Source: a bacterium (GTDB lineage: Bacteria > Pseudomonadota > Alphaproteobacteria > Caulobacterales > Caulobacteraceae). Taken from it: 64,000 nucleotides of DNA. Shown one piece after another: positions 1-8,506 of this stretch (position 1 is the stretch's first letter; every line of letters begins with the position of its first letter). The stretch spans positions 62,001-126,000 of the forward strand of contig JAVBXP010000018.1 in the NCBI GenBank assembly GCA_030824495.1, read 5' to 3'. A model generated the notes under the pieces. It was not told the DNA's origin, did not search any database, and saw only the letters and a program-made list of their open reading frames with translations. The position numbers were made by a program, and so were the translations under genes.

Positions 1-1188
1 GAGGAGTCTGCTGAGCACAAGCGCGTCGCCACCGATCCGCTGTTCGGGATCGAGAACTCCTTCAAGGTCTTCTACGGCCAGCAATCGGCACTTAACGACA
101 AGACCTTCATGGACGCCAAGCGCGCCCAGGAAGCGGAGCTGAAGGCCAAGATCGCCGCCGACCCGAAGCTGGCGGCCGAGATTGGCGACCCGTGGGCCGA
201 GATCGCGAAGGCCCAGACCGCCTACGCCAACAACTATCTGCGCTATCGCCAGATCGAGGGCGGGGCGACCTATTCCAACCTCTATCACTACGCCGAGATG
301 CTGGTGCGCGCCGCGCAGGAGCGGGCCAAGCCGAGCGCCGAGCGTCTGCCGGAATACGCCGAGACCCGTCTGCCGCTGCTTGAAAAGCAACTGCTGGACG
401 TCAAGCCGATCGACGCCGAGCTGGAAGAAATCTCTTTGGGCTTCTGGCTGTCGAAGACCCGCGAATATCTGACCACCGACGATGCGGCGGTGAAGGCCGT
501 GCTCGGCAAGGAAAGCCCGGAGGGCCTAGCCAAGCGCACGGTCGCCGGCTCCAAGCTGGCTGACCCCGCCGCTCGCAAGGCGCTGTGGGACGGCGGCCTG
601 GCCGCCATCCAGGCGTCTGACGACCCGATGATCCAGCTCTTCCTGCGCAACGACCCTGCCGCTCGCGCGGTGCGCAAGACCTGGGAGGCCGAGGTCGCCG
701 GTCCCACCGACCGCGCCGCCGAACGCGTGGCCCGGGCCAAGTTCGCCGCCTATGGCGACGCGGTCTATCCGGACGCCACCTTCACCCCGCGTCTCTCCTA
801 CGGGAAGGTCGCAGGCTGGACCTATCGCGGGACCACCGTGCCGGCGACGACCAATTTCGCCGGCCTCTATGAGCGGGCGACCGGCGCCGAGCCCTATCAG
901 CTTGCGCCCCGTTGGGTCGCCGCCAAGGGCAAGGTGAACCCGGACACAGTCTATAACTTCGTCACCACCAATGACATCATCGGCGGCAACTCCGGCTCGC
1001 CGGTGGTCAACGCCAAGGGCGAGGTCCTGGGCGCGGCCTTCGACGGTAACATCCACTCGTTGGGCGGCGCCTTCGGCTATGACGGCTCGATCAACCGCAC
1101 GGTGGTCGTGGCCACCTCGGCTGCGACCGAGGCGCTGTCCAAGGTCTATGGCCAGACTGCTTTGGTGAAGGAACTGACGGGGAAGTAA
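1..1188 (+). CDS. S46 family dipeptidyl-peptidase, C-terminal part (cut by window edge)
   Basis: The frame is open from the first base, so the start lies outside the window; 395 residues are visible. The motif GGNSGSPVVN near the C-terminus holds the nucleophilic serine of chymotrypsin-fold S46 peptidases (DPP7/DPP11 type), followed by GEVLGAAFDGN, also typical. The preceding 200 residues are mostly helical, like the helical domain inserted in S46 enzymes. These enzymes remove dipeptides from peptide N-termini in the periplasm. The expected signal peptide and the catalytic His and Asp would lie upstream and cannot be checked. An in-frame ATG at 109 is internal to the gene and not its start. 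Confidence 0.85.
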   Translation, partial: EESAEHKRVATDPLFGIENSFKVFYGQQSALNDKTFMDAKRAQEAELKAKIAADPKLAAEIGDPWAEIAKAQTAYANNYLRYRQIEGGATYSNLYHYAEMLVRAAQERAKPSAERLPEYAETRLPLLEKQLLDVKPIDAELEEISLGFWLSKTREYLTTDDAAVKAVLGKESPEGLAKRTVAGSKLADPAARKALWDGGLAAIQASDDPMIQLFLRNDPAARAVRKTWEAEVAGPTDRAAERVARAKFAAYGDAVYPDATFTPRLSYGKVAGWTYRGTTVPATTNFAGLYERATGAEPYQLAPRWVAAKGKVNPDTVYNFVTTNDIIGGNSGSPVVNAKGEVLGAAFDGNIHSLGGAFGYDGSINRTVVVATSAATEALSKVYGQTALVKELTGK

Positions 1189-1200
1189 GGCCAACCCCAT

Positions 1201-1314
1201 TCGTCATCCCCGGCTGGAGCGGAGCAGAAGGCCGGGGATCCATAGACAGGATGCTCTCGGGGCGAACTGGACCTCGGAGTCTATGGATGGCCGGGACAAG
1301 CCCGGCCATGACGA
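1201..1314. repeat. Interspersed palindromic repeat
   Basis: Nested inverted repeats: outer arms TCGTCAT (1201) and ATGACGA (ends 1314), CCCCGGC/GCCGGGG segments, and inner arms ATCCATAGAC (1238-1247) against GTCTATGGAT (1279-1288). This has the form of the dispersed hairpin elements common between genes of alphaproteobacteria. It sits just behind the peptidase gene. Confidence 0.7.
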
Positions 1315-1373
1315 GCGTGGGGAGGGGGCTGGCCTGGCTTGCGCCGCGAACTTGCCGCGCCATATTCGAGGCC

Positions 1374-1694
1374 ATGTCCAGCCTCCGCATGCCCCAGGGT
1401 TCCCGGTCGCCGTTCCAGACCGGCGCCAACATCCTCGATATTGAGATCCAGCAGGAGCGCAGCGCCGCGCTTGGCGCCGCCGGCCAGCGCATTGAGAAGG
1501 CCCTGGCCGCCCTACGCGAGTTCGACGCCTCGGGCGCGGATATCGCCCTTCGGCCGCCGATCCTGAAAGAGGCGGCGACGGCGGTCTGGTACTATTTCAT
1601 CCAGCGCGAAGCCTGCGGCATCCGCGATCAGCGGCCCGCCATCGAGCACTATGCGATCCCGCGCGAAGTGCTGATGCGGCTAGGCGCTCGGTAG
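1374..1694 (+). CDS. Small conserved protein, DUF6665-like
   Basis: This encodes a 106-residue soluble protein with no signal peptide or membrane segment. The ATG at 1374 is chosen because the upstream in-frame extension runs through the palindromic repeat. The C-terminal part, with FIQREACGIRDQ followed by YAIPREVLMRLGAR, resembles the small DUF6665 family as I remember it. The N-terminal half is a predicted amphipathic helix pair around QERSAALGAAGQRIEKALAAL. No function is known to me. It converges on ohrR with only 5 bases between stop codons. Confidence 0.6.
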   Translation: MSSLRMPQGSRSPFQTGANILDIEIQQERSAALGAAGQRIEKALAALREFDASGADIALRPPILKEAATAVWYYFIQREACGIRDQRPAIEHYAIPREVLMRLGAR

Positions 1695-1699
1695 GGCGT

Positions 1700-2182
1700 T
1701 CAGCTCGCCGCCTTCATCTTGCGCGCCAGATCCTGCAGCGTCGTTCGAAGTTCAACGATCTCGTCGAGCGGCAATTGAAGCTGGCAAGCCAGCGCCGTCG
1801 GAACTACTCCCGCCTTTTCGCGCAGCGCTTCGCCGGCTTGCGTCAGGGCGATTTGCACGCGCCGCTCGTCCTCCGCGTCGCGGGTGCGGGTGACGAAGCC
1901 CGCCGCTTCGAGGCGTTTCAGCAGCGGGGTCAGGGTGCCCGAATCCAGTTCCAGCGCCTGGCCCAAAGCCTTCACCGTGCGCGGCGCCTGTTCCCACAAG
2001 GCCAGCATGACGAGGTACTGTGGATAGGTCAGGCCCAGCGGCTCCAGCAGCGGGCGATAGGCGCGGGTCACCAGCCCGCTTGCCGCATAGAGGGCGAAGC
2101 AGAGCTGGTTATCGAGGCGCAGGTGATCGCCGGCCGCCTTTGCGGCCGGCGCCTGGGTCTTGGTTTTGGTCTTCGTGGTCAT
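1700..2182 (-). CDS. ohrR: MarR family regulator OhrR, organic peroxide sensor
   Basis: A 160-residue MarR-type winged-helix repressor. The N-terminal LDNQLCFALYAAS places a cysteine (C28) where OhrR proteins carry the peroxide-sensing thiol. The wing and recognition helix region reads SGTLTPLLKRLEAAGFVTR, followed by the DEDERR-like DAEDERR. OhrR represses ohr until its cysteine is oxidised by organic hydroperoxides. The start overlaps the stop of ohr by four bases (ATGA), so the two are translationally coupled. The first ten residues are a Thr-Lys repeat, unusual for the family, and a later start is possible. Confidence 0.92.
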   Translation of the reverse strand: MTTKTKTKTQAPAAKAAGDHLRLDNQLCFALYAASGLVTRAYRPLLEPLGLTYPQYLVMLALWEQAPRTVKALGQALELDSGTLTPLLKRLEAAGFVTRTRDAEDERRVQIALTQAGEALREKAGVVPTALACQLQLPLDEIVELRTTLQDLARKMKAAS

Positions 2183-2598
2183 CCTGCCTGTACGGATATC
2201 GCAACATCGACGTTGCCGCGAATGGCGTTCGAGTAGGGGCAGACCTCGTGCGCGGCGGCGACAAGAGCCTCGGCGGCGGCTTGATCGAGGCCTTGGGTCT
2301 CGACATCCAGCGCCACGCCCAGCTTGAAGCCGCCCTCGGCGCGGGGATGCAGTTCAACAGTCGCGGTGACGGCCGCCCCAGTCAGAGGGATCTTCTGCTG
2401 GCCGGCGATGTAACGCGCGGCGTTTTCGAAACAGGCGGCATAGCCGGCGGCGAACAACTGCTCAGGATTGGTGCCGCCGCCCTTGCCGCCCATCTCGCGG
2501 GGGAGGGCCAAGTCCAGGCTCAGCAGACCGTCCTGGGATTCAACGTGGCCAGCGCGGCCGCCGACGGCGCGGGCTTGAGTGGCGTAAAGAGCGGTCAT
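2179..2598 (-). CDS. ohr: Organic hydroperoxide resistance protein Ohr
   Basis: A 139-residue OsmC/Ohr-fold thiol peroxidase that reduces organic hydroperoxides in the cytoplasm. The two catalytic cysteines are visible: C56 in AACFENA and C120 in CPYSNA. The conserved NPEQLFAAGYAACF segment and the family length fit. A ribosome binding site (GGAGA) lies eight bases before the ATG. The gene is first in an ohr-ohrR operon, and a palindrome in its leader is the likely OhrR operator, giving autoregulation and peroxide induction. Confidence 0.95.
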   Translation of the reverse strand: MTALYATQARAVGGRAGHVESQDGLLSLDLALPREMGGKGGGTNPEQLFAAGYAACFENAARYIAGQQKIPLTGAAVTATVELHPRAEGGFKLGVALDVETQGLDQAAAEALVAAAHEVCPYSNAIRGNVDVAISVQAG

Positions 2599-2616
2599 TA
2601 TATTTTCTCCAATTCA

Positions 2617-2628
2617 ATTGTGTACAAT
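2617..2628. promoter_or_regulatory. Probable OhrR operator
   Basis: ATTGT-GT-ACAAT is an inverted repeat 19 bases upstream of the ohr start in a local AT-rich patch. OhrR operators described in other proteobacteria are AT-rich palindromes of this kind with TACAAT/ATTGTA half-sites. The assignment is by position and likeness only. Confidence 0.65.
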
Positions 2629-2760
2629 CTAAATACGCCGATGTCGCTCTGCGTCAAGTGGCGATGTAACAAGCGCGGCGCTGCGTCGGCTTGCGTGGCA
2701 TATGGCCTCCGTAGTCAATAGCGGCAGAGCTGCCCGAATCCCGGGGGGCAGGGGCTTTCG

Positions 2761-4038
2761 ATGTTTCGACCTGAAAACGCTCAGAGCCTTGTCGGCCTGG
2801 CCTTCGTGCTTGTCGTCTGTTGGGTGCTGTCTGAGAACAGGCGGGCGTTTCCCTGGAAGCTGGCCCTGGGCTCGATCGCCGTGCAGGTCGGGCTGATCCT
2901 GCTGTTGTTTGGGCTCCCGGGCGCGCAGGGCGTGATCGAGGCGCTGAACGCCGGCGTCGACGGCCTGGCGGCGGCGACCGCCACCGGGACTCAGTTCGTG
3001 TTCGGCTACATGGGCGGCGGCGCCCAGCCCTATGCGGTGACGAACGCCGGGGCGCTATTTGTGTTCGCCTTCCAGGTGCTGCCGCTGATCCTGGTGATCT
3101 CGGCGCTGTCGGCCCTGCTCTGGCATTGGAACATCCTGAAGTGGATCACGCGCGGCTTTGGCCTGCTGTTCCAGAAGACCATGGGCCTGGGCGGCGCCTC
3201 GGCCTTGGCTGTGGCGGTGAACATCTTCCTGGGCATGATCGAGAGCCCGATCGTCATCCGCGCCTATCTCGACAAGCTGACCCGTTCAGAGCTGTTCCTG
3301 ATGATCGTCGTGGGGCTGGCCACCGTCGCCGGCTCGACCATGGTCGCCTACGCCACCATCTTGAAGACAGTGCTGCCCAATGCGGCGGCCCACGTGCTGG
3401 TGGCTTCGATCATCTCGGCGCCGGCCGGCATCCTGCTCGCGCGGATCATGGTGCCGGAGAAGGAAGGCCAGGGCGGCTTCTACGCCGACTACGGCTCGCT
3501 GCTGAAATACGACTCGTCCATCGACGCCATCAGCAAGGGCACGATGGACGGCTTGACCGTGGTGCTGAACATCTCGGCCATCCTGATCGTGTTCGTGGCC
3601 TTCGTGGCGATCGGCAACGGCCTGTTGTCAGTGTTCCCGCCAGTCTACGGTGAAGCTCTGACCATCGAGCGCATCCTGGGCGTGATCTTCGCGCCGCTGG
3701 CCTGGGCCATGGGGATCCATTGGGACGAGGCGCTAAAGGCTGGCTATCTGCTCGGCGTGAAGCTGATGCTGACCGAGTTCATCGCCTTTATCCAACTGGG
3801 CGCGGTGCCGGCCGGCGAGATGACCGAGCGCACTCGGATGATCCTCACCTACGCCCTATGCGGCTTCGCTAACGTCGGGTCAGTCGGGATAACGGTGTCG
3901 GGCATGGGCGTGCTGATGCCCGAGCGGCGCAACGAGATCATTGGTATGGTGTGGAAGGCGCTGATCGCCGGCTTCCTGGCCACCTGCATGACCGCGGCGT
4001 TGGTGGGCGCCATGCCGCACGAACTGTTCGGACTGTAA
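2761..4038 (+). CDS. Concentrative nucleoside transporter, CNT/NupC family
   Basis: A 425-residue inner-membrane protein with about ten hydrophobic segments, the usual size for bacterial CNT symporters that import nucleosides with protons or sodium. The conserved pieces include NIFLGMIESPIVIRAYL and the gating region VGLATVAGSTMVAYATIL. The C-terminal ALCGFANVGSVGITVSGMG matches the family motif GFANFSSIGI. The ATG at 2761 follows a G-rich stretch (GGGGGCAGGGGC) able to serve as ribosome binding site. A glutathione transferase follows 35 bases downstream and may be co-transcribed. Substrate choice among nucleosides cannot be told. Confidence 0.9.
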   Translation: MFRPENAQSLVGLAFVLVVCWVLSENRRAFPWKLALGSIAVQVGLILLLFGLPGAQGVIEALNAGVDGLAAATATGTQFVFGYMGGGAQPYAVTNAGALFVFAFQVLPLILVISALSALLWHWNILKWITRGFGLLFQKTMGLGGASALAVAVNIFLGMIESPIVIRAYLDKLTRSELFLMIVVGLATVAGSTMVAYATILKTVLPNAAAHVLVASIISAPAGILLARIMVPEKEGQGGFYADYGSLLKYDSSIDAISKGTMDGLTVVLNISAILIVFVAFVAIGNGLLSVFPPVYGEALTIERILGVIFAPLAWAMGIHWDEALKAGYLLGVKLMLTEFIAFIQLGAVPAGEMTERTRMILTYALCGFANVGSVGITVSGMGVLMPERRNEIIGMVWKALIAGFLATCMTAALVGAMPHELFGL

Positions 4039-4073
4039 GAAGAGGCGGCCGCGAGAGCCGCCGGGAGGAAGGC

Positions 4074-4697
4074 ATGAAGCTCTACGACACGCTCCTGGCG
4101 CCCAATCCGCGCCGCGTGCGCTGGTTCATGGCCGAGAAGGGGATCGAGGACATTGAGATCGTGTCCCTGAACCTGATCGAGGGCACCCACAAGCAACCGG
4201 AATACCTGGCCAAGGCCGGCCTGCCCAACGTGCCGGCCTTGGAGATGAACGACGGAACCACCGTCACCGAATCCATCGCCATCTGCCGCTACCTGGAGGC
4301 GCTCTACCCGGAGCCCAATCTCTTCGGCCGGACGCCGGAAGAGACCGCGGTGATCGAGATGTGGATGCGGCGGGCCGAAATGATGGTCGCCACCCCCTTC
4401 ATGATGGGCGTGCGCCACAGCCATCCGGCGCTGGCGGCGCTGGAAACCCAGAACCCTGAAATCGCCGAGTACAACAAGTCCCAAGGACTGCGGGCGCTGA
4501 AGGTGCTCGACCGCCGGCTGGCCGAGGCCGAGTGGCTGGCGGCCGATCGCCTGACCATCGCCGACATCGTCGGCTTCATCGGCATCGACTTCACCCGCAT
4601 GATCAAGCTGGTGATCCCGGAAGAGTTGCAGAACGTCCATCGCTGGGCCGAGGCGATGCGCGCGCGGCCGGCGGCGAAGGCGGCCATGCGCAGTTGA
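4074..4697 (+). CDS. Glutathione S-transferase family protein
   Basis: A 207-residue protein with the two-domain GST layout. The N-terminal thioredoxin-like half contains KLYDTLLAPNPRRVRWFMAEKGI and the cis-proline motif LPNVPALEMNDGTTVTESIAICRYLE (residues about 50-75), which binds glutathione. The C-terminal half is all helical with the ADIVGFIGIDF helix-cap region. The ATG at 4074 has a strong GGGAGGAAGG ribosome binding site. An in-frame extension upstream would overlap the nucleoside transporter and is discarded. The substrate is unknown. Confidence 0.9.
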   Translation: MKLYDTLLAPNPRRVRWFMAEKGIEDIEIVSLNLIEGTHKQPEYLAKAGLPNVPALEMNDGTTVTESIAICRYLEALYPEPNLFGRTPEETAVIEMWMRRAEMMVATPFMMGVRHSHPALAALETQNPEIAEYNKSQGLRALKVLDRRLAEAEWLAADRLTIADIVGFIGIDFTRMIKLVIPEELQNVHRWAEAMRARPAAKAAMRS

Positions 4698-4763
4698 TGC
4701 GACCGGGGCGCCAGCCGGTGTCCCGCCTTCGAACCGATCTCGACGAATTAAGGTGTTCCTCCG

Positions 4764-6500
4764 ATGATTTCGTCCCTCGTGTCCGCGCTGGCAGGTCTCG
4801 CGCTCTTCGCACCAGCAGCTTCATCGGCTGGCGGCGTGGCCGACACCGTCTATTTGCACGGCGTGGTGATCACGGTCGACGACGCCCAGCCCAAGGCCCA
4901 GGCCGTGGCGGTGAAGGACGGTAAGATCCTGGCGGTCGGCTCCGATGCGCAGGTCTCAGCGCTGAAAGGGCCGACGACGCGTGTAGTCGATCTGGCCGGC
5001 AAGACCATGGTTCCCGGCTTCGTCGACGGGCACAGCCATATCGCCGACATGGTGCTGGGCTGGAACCTGACCGATCTGTCCCCGCCGCCGGTCGGCACGG
5101 TGCGCGATATCGCCGGCTTGCAGGCGGCGATGCGCGGCGCCCTGGCGCGATCGCCGGGTGACGAGATGCTGCTGGGGTCGGGGTACGACGACTCGCTGTT
5201 GGCCGAGCGCCGACATCCGACCGGCGCCGAACTGGACGCGGTGTCGGCCACCCGTCCAATCTGCGTCGGCCACGTCTCGGGTCACTTGGCGGTGTGCAAC
5301 AGCGCCGCGCTGAAGAGGCTGGGCTTCGTCAAGGGCGCGCCAAATCCGCCCGGCGGCGTGATCGCGCGCGATGCGTCCGGCGAGCCTACGGGGTTGCTGG
5401 AAGAGCAGGCGATCTTCGCAGTGTTCGCGGCCCTGCCGCCGATGACGCCGGAGGCGGCGGCCAAGAGCTTCGACGAGATCCAGATCTATTACGCCAGCCT
5501 TGGCTACACCACCGCCCAGGACGGCCAGACCGCCAGCCCCGCCACCCTGGCGATGCTGTTGAAGGCCCAGGCTGAGAAGCGGTTGAGGATCGACGTCGCC
5601 GCCTATCCGAAATGGACCCTGGCGGAGAAGATGGTCGCCGACAACGGCCTGAAGATCGGCGGGCCCTATCAGAATGGCCTGAAGTTCGCCGGGGTGAAGA
5701 TCACTCAGGACGGCTCGCCACAGGGCAAGACCGCCTATCTCGAAAAGCCGTATTTCCATCCGCCCCATGGCGCGGCCGCCGACTATCGCGGCTATCCGAT
5801 CATGCCGCAGGCCGAGCTGGACGCCTGGTACAAGAAGTTCGCCGGCCTGGGCTGGCAGGTGCAGACCCACTGCAATGGCGACGCGTGCATCGACATGCTG
5901 ATCAAGGCCGTCCAGAAGGCCGAGGCGGGCCATCCCGGCTTTGCCGCGACGCGGCCGGTGGTGATCCATTCGCAGGTGACACGGCCCGAGCAGTTGAGCG
6001 CCTACAGGCGCCTGGGCGTCTTCCCGTCCTTCTTCGCCGAGCACACCTTCTATTGGGGCGACTGGCACCGCGACGAGACCCTGGGGCCGGCGCGCGCCGC
6101 CTTCATCAGCCCGACCGCGGCGGCCTTGAAGGAAGGCCTGCACTTCAGCCTGCACACCGACGCTCCCGTCGTGCCACCCGCGCCGATGCACGCCTTGTGG
6201 AGCGCCGTGAACCGCACGACCCGCAGTGGGCAGGTCCTTGGGCCCGACCAGCGGATCGCGCCGATGGACGCGTTGCGCGCCCTGACCATCTGGCCGGCCT
6301 GGCAGCATTTCGACGAGGCGAGCCGCGGCTCGATCACCGTCGGCAAGAAGGCCGATCTTGTCGTGTTGGGGGCGGACCCGTTGAGCGTTGATCCCGCGAC
6401 CATCAAGGACATCCCCGTCCTCTCCACGATCAAGGATGGCCAGCCGGTCTACGAGGCCGGCAAGACCGTCGTGGCGCGCAAGGCGTTCGCCAAGCCCTAG
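4764..6500 (+). CDS. Secreted amidohydrolase of the amidohydrolase-3 (YtcJ-like) family
   Basis: A 578-residue metal-dependent hydrolase with an N-terminal signal peptide (hydrophobic SALAGLALFAPAASSA), so probably periplasmic. The metal-binding HxH is H90 and H92 in FVDGHSHIADM. Other family landmarks are CVGHVSGHLAVCNSAALKRLG, a His-rich QTHCNGDACID segment, and the late aspartate in SLHTDAPVVPP. The ending GSITVGKKADLVVLGADPL is the usual return to the small beta domain. The substrate is unknown; relatives act on amides, carbamates or cyclic ureas. AAGG precedes the ATG by nine bases. It stands alone, ending in the large hairpin at 6501-6657. Confidence 0.88.
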   Translation: MISSLVSALAGLALFAPAASSAGGVADTVYLHGVVITVDDAQPKAQAVAVKDGKILAVGSDAQVSALKGPTTRVVDLAGKTMVPGFVDGHSHIADMVLGWNLTDLSPPPVGTVRDIAGLQAAMRGALARSPGDEMLLGSGYDDSLLAERRHPTGAELDAVSATRPICVGHVSGHLAVCNSAALKRLGFVKGAPNPPGGVIARDASGEPTGLLEEQAIFAVFAALPPMTPEAAAKSFDEIQIYYASLGYTTAQDGQTASPATLAMLLKAQAEKRLRIDVAAYPKWTLAEKMVADNGLKIGGPYQNGLKFAGVKITQDGSPQGKTAYLEKPYFHPPHGAAADYRGYPIMPQAELDAWYKKFAGLGWQVQTHCNGDACIDMLIKAVQKAEAGHPGFAATRPVVIHSQVTRPEQLSAYRRLGVFPSFFAEHTFYWGDWHRDETLGPARAAFISPTAAALKEGLHFSLHTDAPVVPPAPMHALWSAVNRTTRSGQVLGPDQRIAPMDALRALTIWPAWQHFDEASRGSITVGKKADLVVLGADPLSVDPATIKDIPVLSTIKDGQPVYEAGKTVVARKAFAKP

Positions 6501-6657
6501 GCGCCATACTCGGCCCGCACATCCCGGCGAAGGCCGGGACCCAGGTCTCATTGGCCGGCGGCTGATTGGATCGGCATTGAGCTTCTAGAGCCCACGTCTG
6601 AGCCATACCATCTGGGTCCCGGCCTTCGCCGGGATGAGCGGGTGGATGATATGGCGC
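6501..6657. repeat. Long inverted repeat between convergent genes
   Basis: Perfect 25-base arms (6520-6544 and 6612-6636, beginning CATCCCGGCGAAGG) and outer arms GCGCCATA/TATGGCGC (6501-6508 and 6650-6657) surround a unique centre. Both flanking stop codons abut it. It is probably a dispersed repeat that can fold in transcripts of either strand and may end transcription of both genes. Confidence 0.8.
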
Positions 6658-6660
6658 TCC

Positions 6661-7659
6661 CTAGGCGGGTTTGATCAGCTCCAGCGAGCGTATCCGGCTT
6701 TCCAGAGTCGGGCCGACCGCCATCACGAACAGCTCGTCCGCGCCGGTGGCGCGGGCCTTCTCATCGAGGCGGGCCTTGACGCTGGCCGGGTCACCGACGA
6801 TGGAGCGGGCCATGACCCCGGCCATTCTGGGATCGCCTGCGCGTTCGGCCAGATATTCCTGAGCCTCGGGGATGGAGCGGAACCGGCGGCGTTCGCCATC
6901 CAGGGTAGCCAGGTTGCCGGCCCGCATCGGCGCGGCGAGCCGCTCGGCTTCCTCGGCCGCGTCTGCGGCCAACGCGATGGTCGCTACGCCCGCCCAGGGC
7001 TTGTCGCGAAACACCGAGGGCTCGAACGCCTGGCGATAGGCCGCGACCGAAGGACCGCCCTCGGTGCGGGCGATGAACTCGGCGAACACCATGCCGACCC
7101 CTGCCGCGCCCGCGAACTGGGCGCTCTCAGGCGATGAGCACAGCATGAAGAGGTCGGGGTGCGATGGGCCCGACGGGTTGGCGTGGATGTCGTGGGCCGG
7201 ATGGGCGGCGGTGATCGGCTCGGTCCCCGAAGCGTCAAGCAGCCAGGCGTTCAGGAGGGAAAAATAGTGCGGGAAGGCGTCCGACATCGCCGAGCGCAGG
7301 GCTGCGCCGGTGCGGCCGTCCGTGCCAAGCGCGCGGCCGACGCCAAGGTCGATGCGTCCGGGCGCGAGCGCCTCCAACTCCATGAACACCTCGGCCACTT
7401 TGAGCGGCGAGTAGTTCACCAGCATCACCCCGCCCGAGCCGAGGCGGATGGTCTTGGTGACCTGGGTCAGGGCCGCGATCAGGATCTCCGGAGCAGGAGA
7501 CGAGAGCGTGCCGATGTTGTGGTGCTCGGCCACCCAGAACCGGTGATAGCCCAGGCGTTCGGCGGCCTTGGCGACCTCGATGGTGTCACGCACGCCTTGG
7601 GCCTGGGTGCCGTCCCCGCTGACCGGCGACAGGTCGAGGGCCGAGAGGGTGTAGCTCAT
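6661..7659 (-). CDS. LLM class flavin-dependent oxidoreductase (MsnO8-type)
   Basis: A 332-residue single-domain luciferase-like monooxygenase that would use reduced FMN and oxygen. The N-terminal LSALDLSPVSGD and RFWVAEHHN are hallmarks of the MsnO8-type subfamily, followed by LGSGGVMLVNYSPLKVAEVF and the phosphate-binding DLGVGRALGTD. The ATG at 7659 is chosen because the family begins right at SYTLSALDL and GAGAAG lies upstream; a start ten residues earlier is possible. The substrate cannot be deduced. It lies upstream of the hairpin at 6501-6657 and behind a small membrane protein gene on the same strand. Confidence 0.88.
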   Translation of the reverse strand: MSYTLSALDLSPVSGDGTQAQGVRDTIEVAKAAERLGYHRFWVAEHHNIGTLSSPAPEILIAALTQVTKTIRLGSGGVMLVNYSPLKVAEVFMELEALAPGRIDLGVGRALGTDGRTGAALRSAMSDAFPHYFSLLNAWLLDASGTEPITAAHPAHDIHANPSGPSHPDLFMLCSSPESAQFAGAAGVGMVFAEFIARTEGGPSVAAYRQAFEPSVFRDKPWAGVATIALAADAAEEAERLAAPMRAGNLATLDGERRRFRSIPEAQEYLAERAGDPRMAGVMARSIVGDPASVKARLDEKARATGADELFVMAVGPTLESRIRSLELIKPA

Positions 7660-7708
7660 GCTGAGGTTCTTCTCGAAAGGGCCGCCCACGCCGGGCGGGT
7701 GGCCGCTG

Positions 7709-7960
7709 CTACTTCTTCCGCAGTTCCCGCACGATCTTCCTGGCGCCGAAGGCCGTCACCAGGCCCGCGAACAGGCAGAGCACGATTTCCATCGAGAGGT
7801 CGAAGATCTGGGTCGAAGCCGTCATGCCCCGCGTCCGGCTCATGATCAGGAACAGGGTGATATCCATCGCCATGAACAGGAACACCGGGCCGGCCAAAAG
7901 CACCATGGCCGCGCCGGGGGCGATCTGCTTCCAGCTCTCGGGGCTCAGTTTGCGGCTCAT
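7709..7960 (-). CDS. Small two-helix membrane protein, unknown
   Basis: An 83-residue protein with two predicted membrane segments (around residues 15-38 and 55-73) and a basic C-terminus ending in RKIVRELRKK. The ATG at 7960 overlaps the stop of the upstream thioesterase gene (ATGA), which indicates translational coupling and supports this start over longer readings. I do not recognise the family. Its coupling to the thioesterase suggests a shared job but nothing in the sequence says which. Confidence 0.65.
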   Translation of the reverse strand: MSRKLSPESWKQIAPGAAMVLLAGPVFLFMAMDITLFLIMSRTRGMTASTQIFDLSMEIVLCLFAGLVTAFGARKIVRELRKK

Positions 7961-8424
7961 GCTGCGTCCCTGGGGCGGGTCTTCTTGATGACCGCGGAGA
8001 AGTTCATGACCGGCTCGTCGCCGGTGGTGATCAGGCCGCGGACGAAGACCATGCTGCGGCCGGCCTTTACGACCTCGCCGCGGCACTCGACCAGCGAACC
8101 CTGCGGCACCGCGCCGACGAACTCGCCGTTGAAGGTGGCGGTGACGCTGCGGCTGTCTTGCAGGACGTCGCGAGCGATCACGAATAGGCAGTAGTCGGCG
8201 AAGGTCATGATCGCCCCGCCGTGCATGAAGCCGCCGCCGTTCATGTGGTGCTTCTCGGCGCGCATCGCGCAGACCGGGCGGCCATTGTCTTCAAGCTTGA
8301 AATAGAAGGGGCCGGCGTGGTCCTCGAACGGGTCGCTGCCATAGAGCGTCCAGCCCGCCCATTCGCCGTCCTCGACGACCTGATGCTTCCAGCCGCTGAC
8401 CGTCTGTTCCTCGCCGCCGTCCAT
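7957..8424 (-). CDS. PaaI-type hotdog thioesterase
   Basis: A 155-residue hotdog-fold protein. The sequence NGGGFMHGGAIMTFADYCLF contains the HGG motif and the acidic residue of PaaI-like acyl-CoA thioesterases. The region after it, SVTATFNGEFVGAVPQGSLVECRGEVVKAGRSMVFVRG, is the typical hotdog strand pattern. The ATG at 8424 is preferred for its GGGGGAGA ribosome binding site; a start 17 residues earlier is open. Such enzymes hydrolyse acyl- or aryl-CoA thioesters in the cytoplasm. It diverges from a thiolase gene, in keeping with CoA-ester metabolism. Confidence 0.85.
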   Translation of the reverse strand: MDGGEEQTVSGWKHQVVEDGEWAGWTLYGSDPFEDHAGPFYFKLEDNGRPVCAMRAEKHHMNGGGFMHGGAIMTFADYCLFVIARDVLQDSRSVTATFNGEFVGAVPQGSLVECRGEVVKAGRSMVFVRGLITTGDEPVMNFSAVIKKTRPRDAA

Positions 8425-8506
8425 TCCGTCTCCCCCAGACCCTGGTAAGGGTTTGCTCGCCGCGCGCTCAAACACTAGTTTGCCGGCCTATTCACTAAGC
8501 GACCTA

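Noticed and set aside
4956..6551. Open frame of 531 codons antisense to the amidohydrolase
   Set aside because: The plus strand carries a signal peptide and metal motifs; the antisense frame runs on into the repeat and has no motif.
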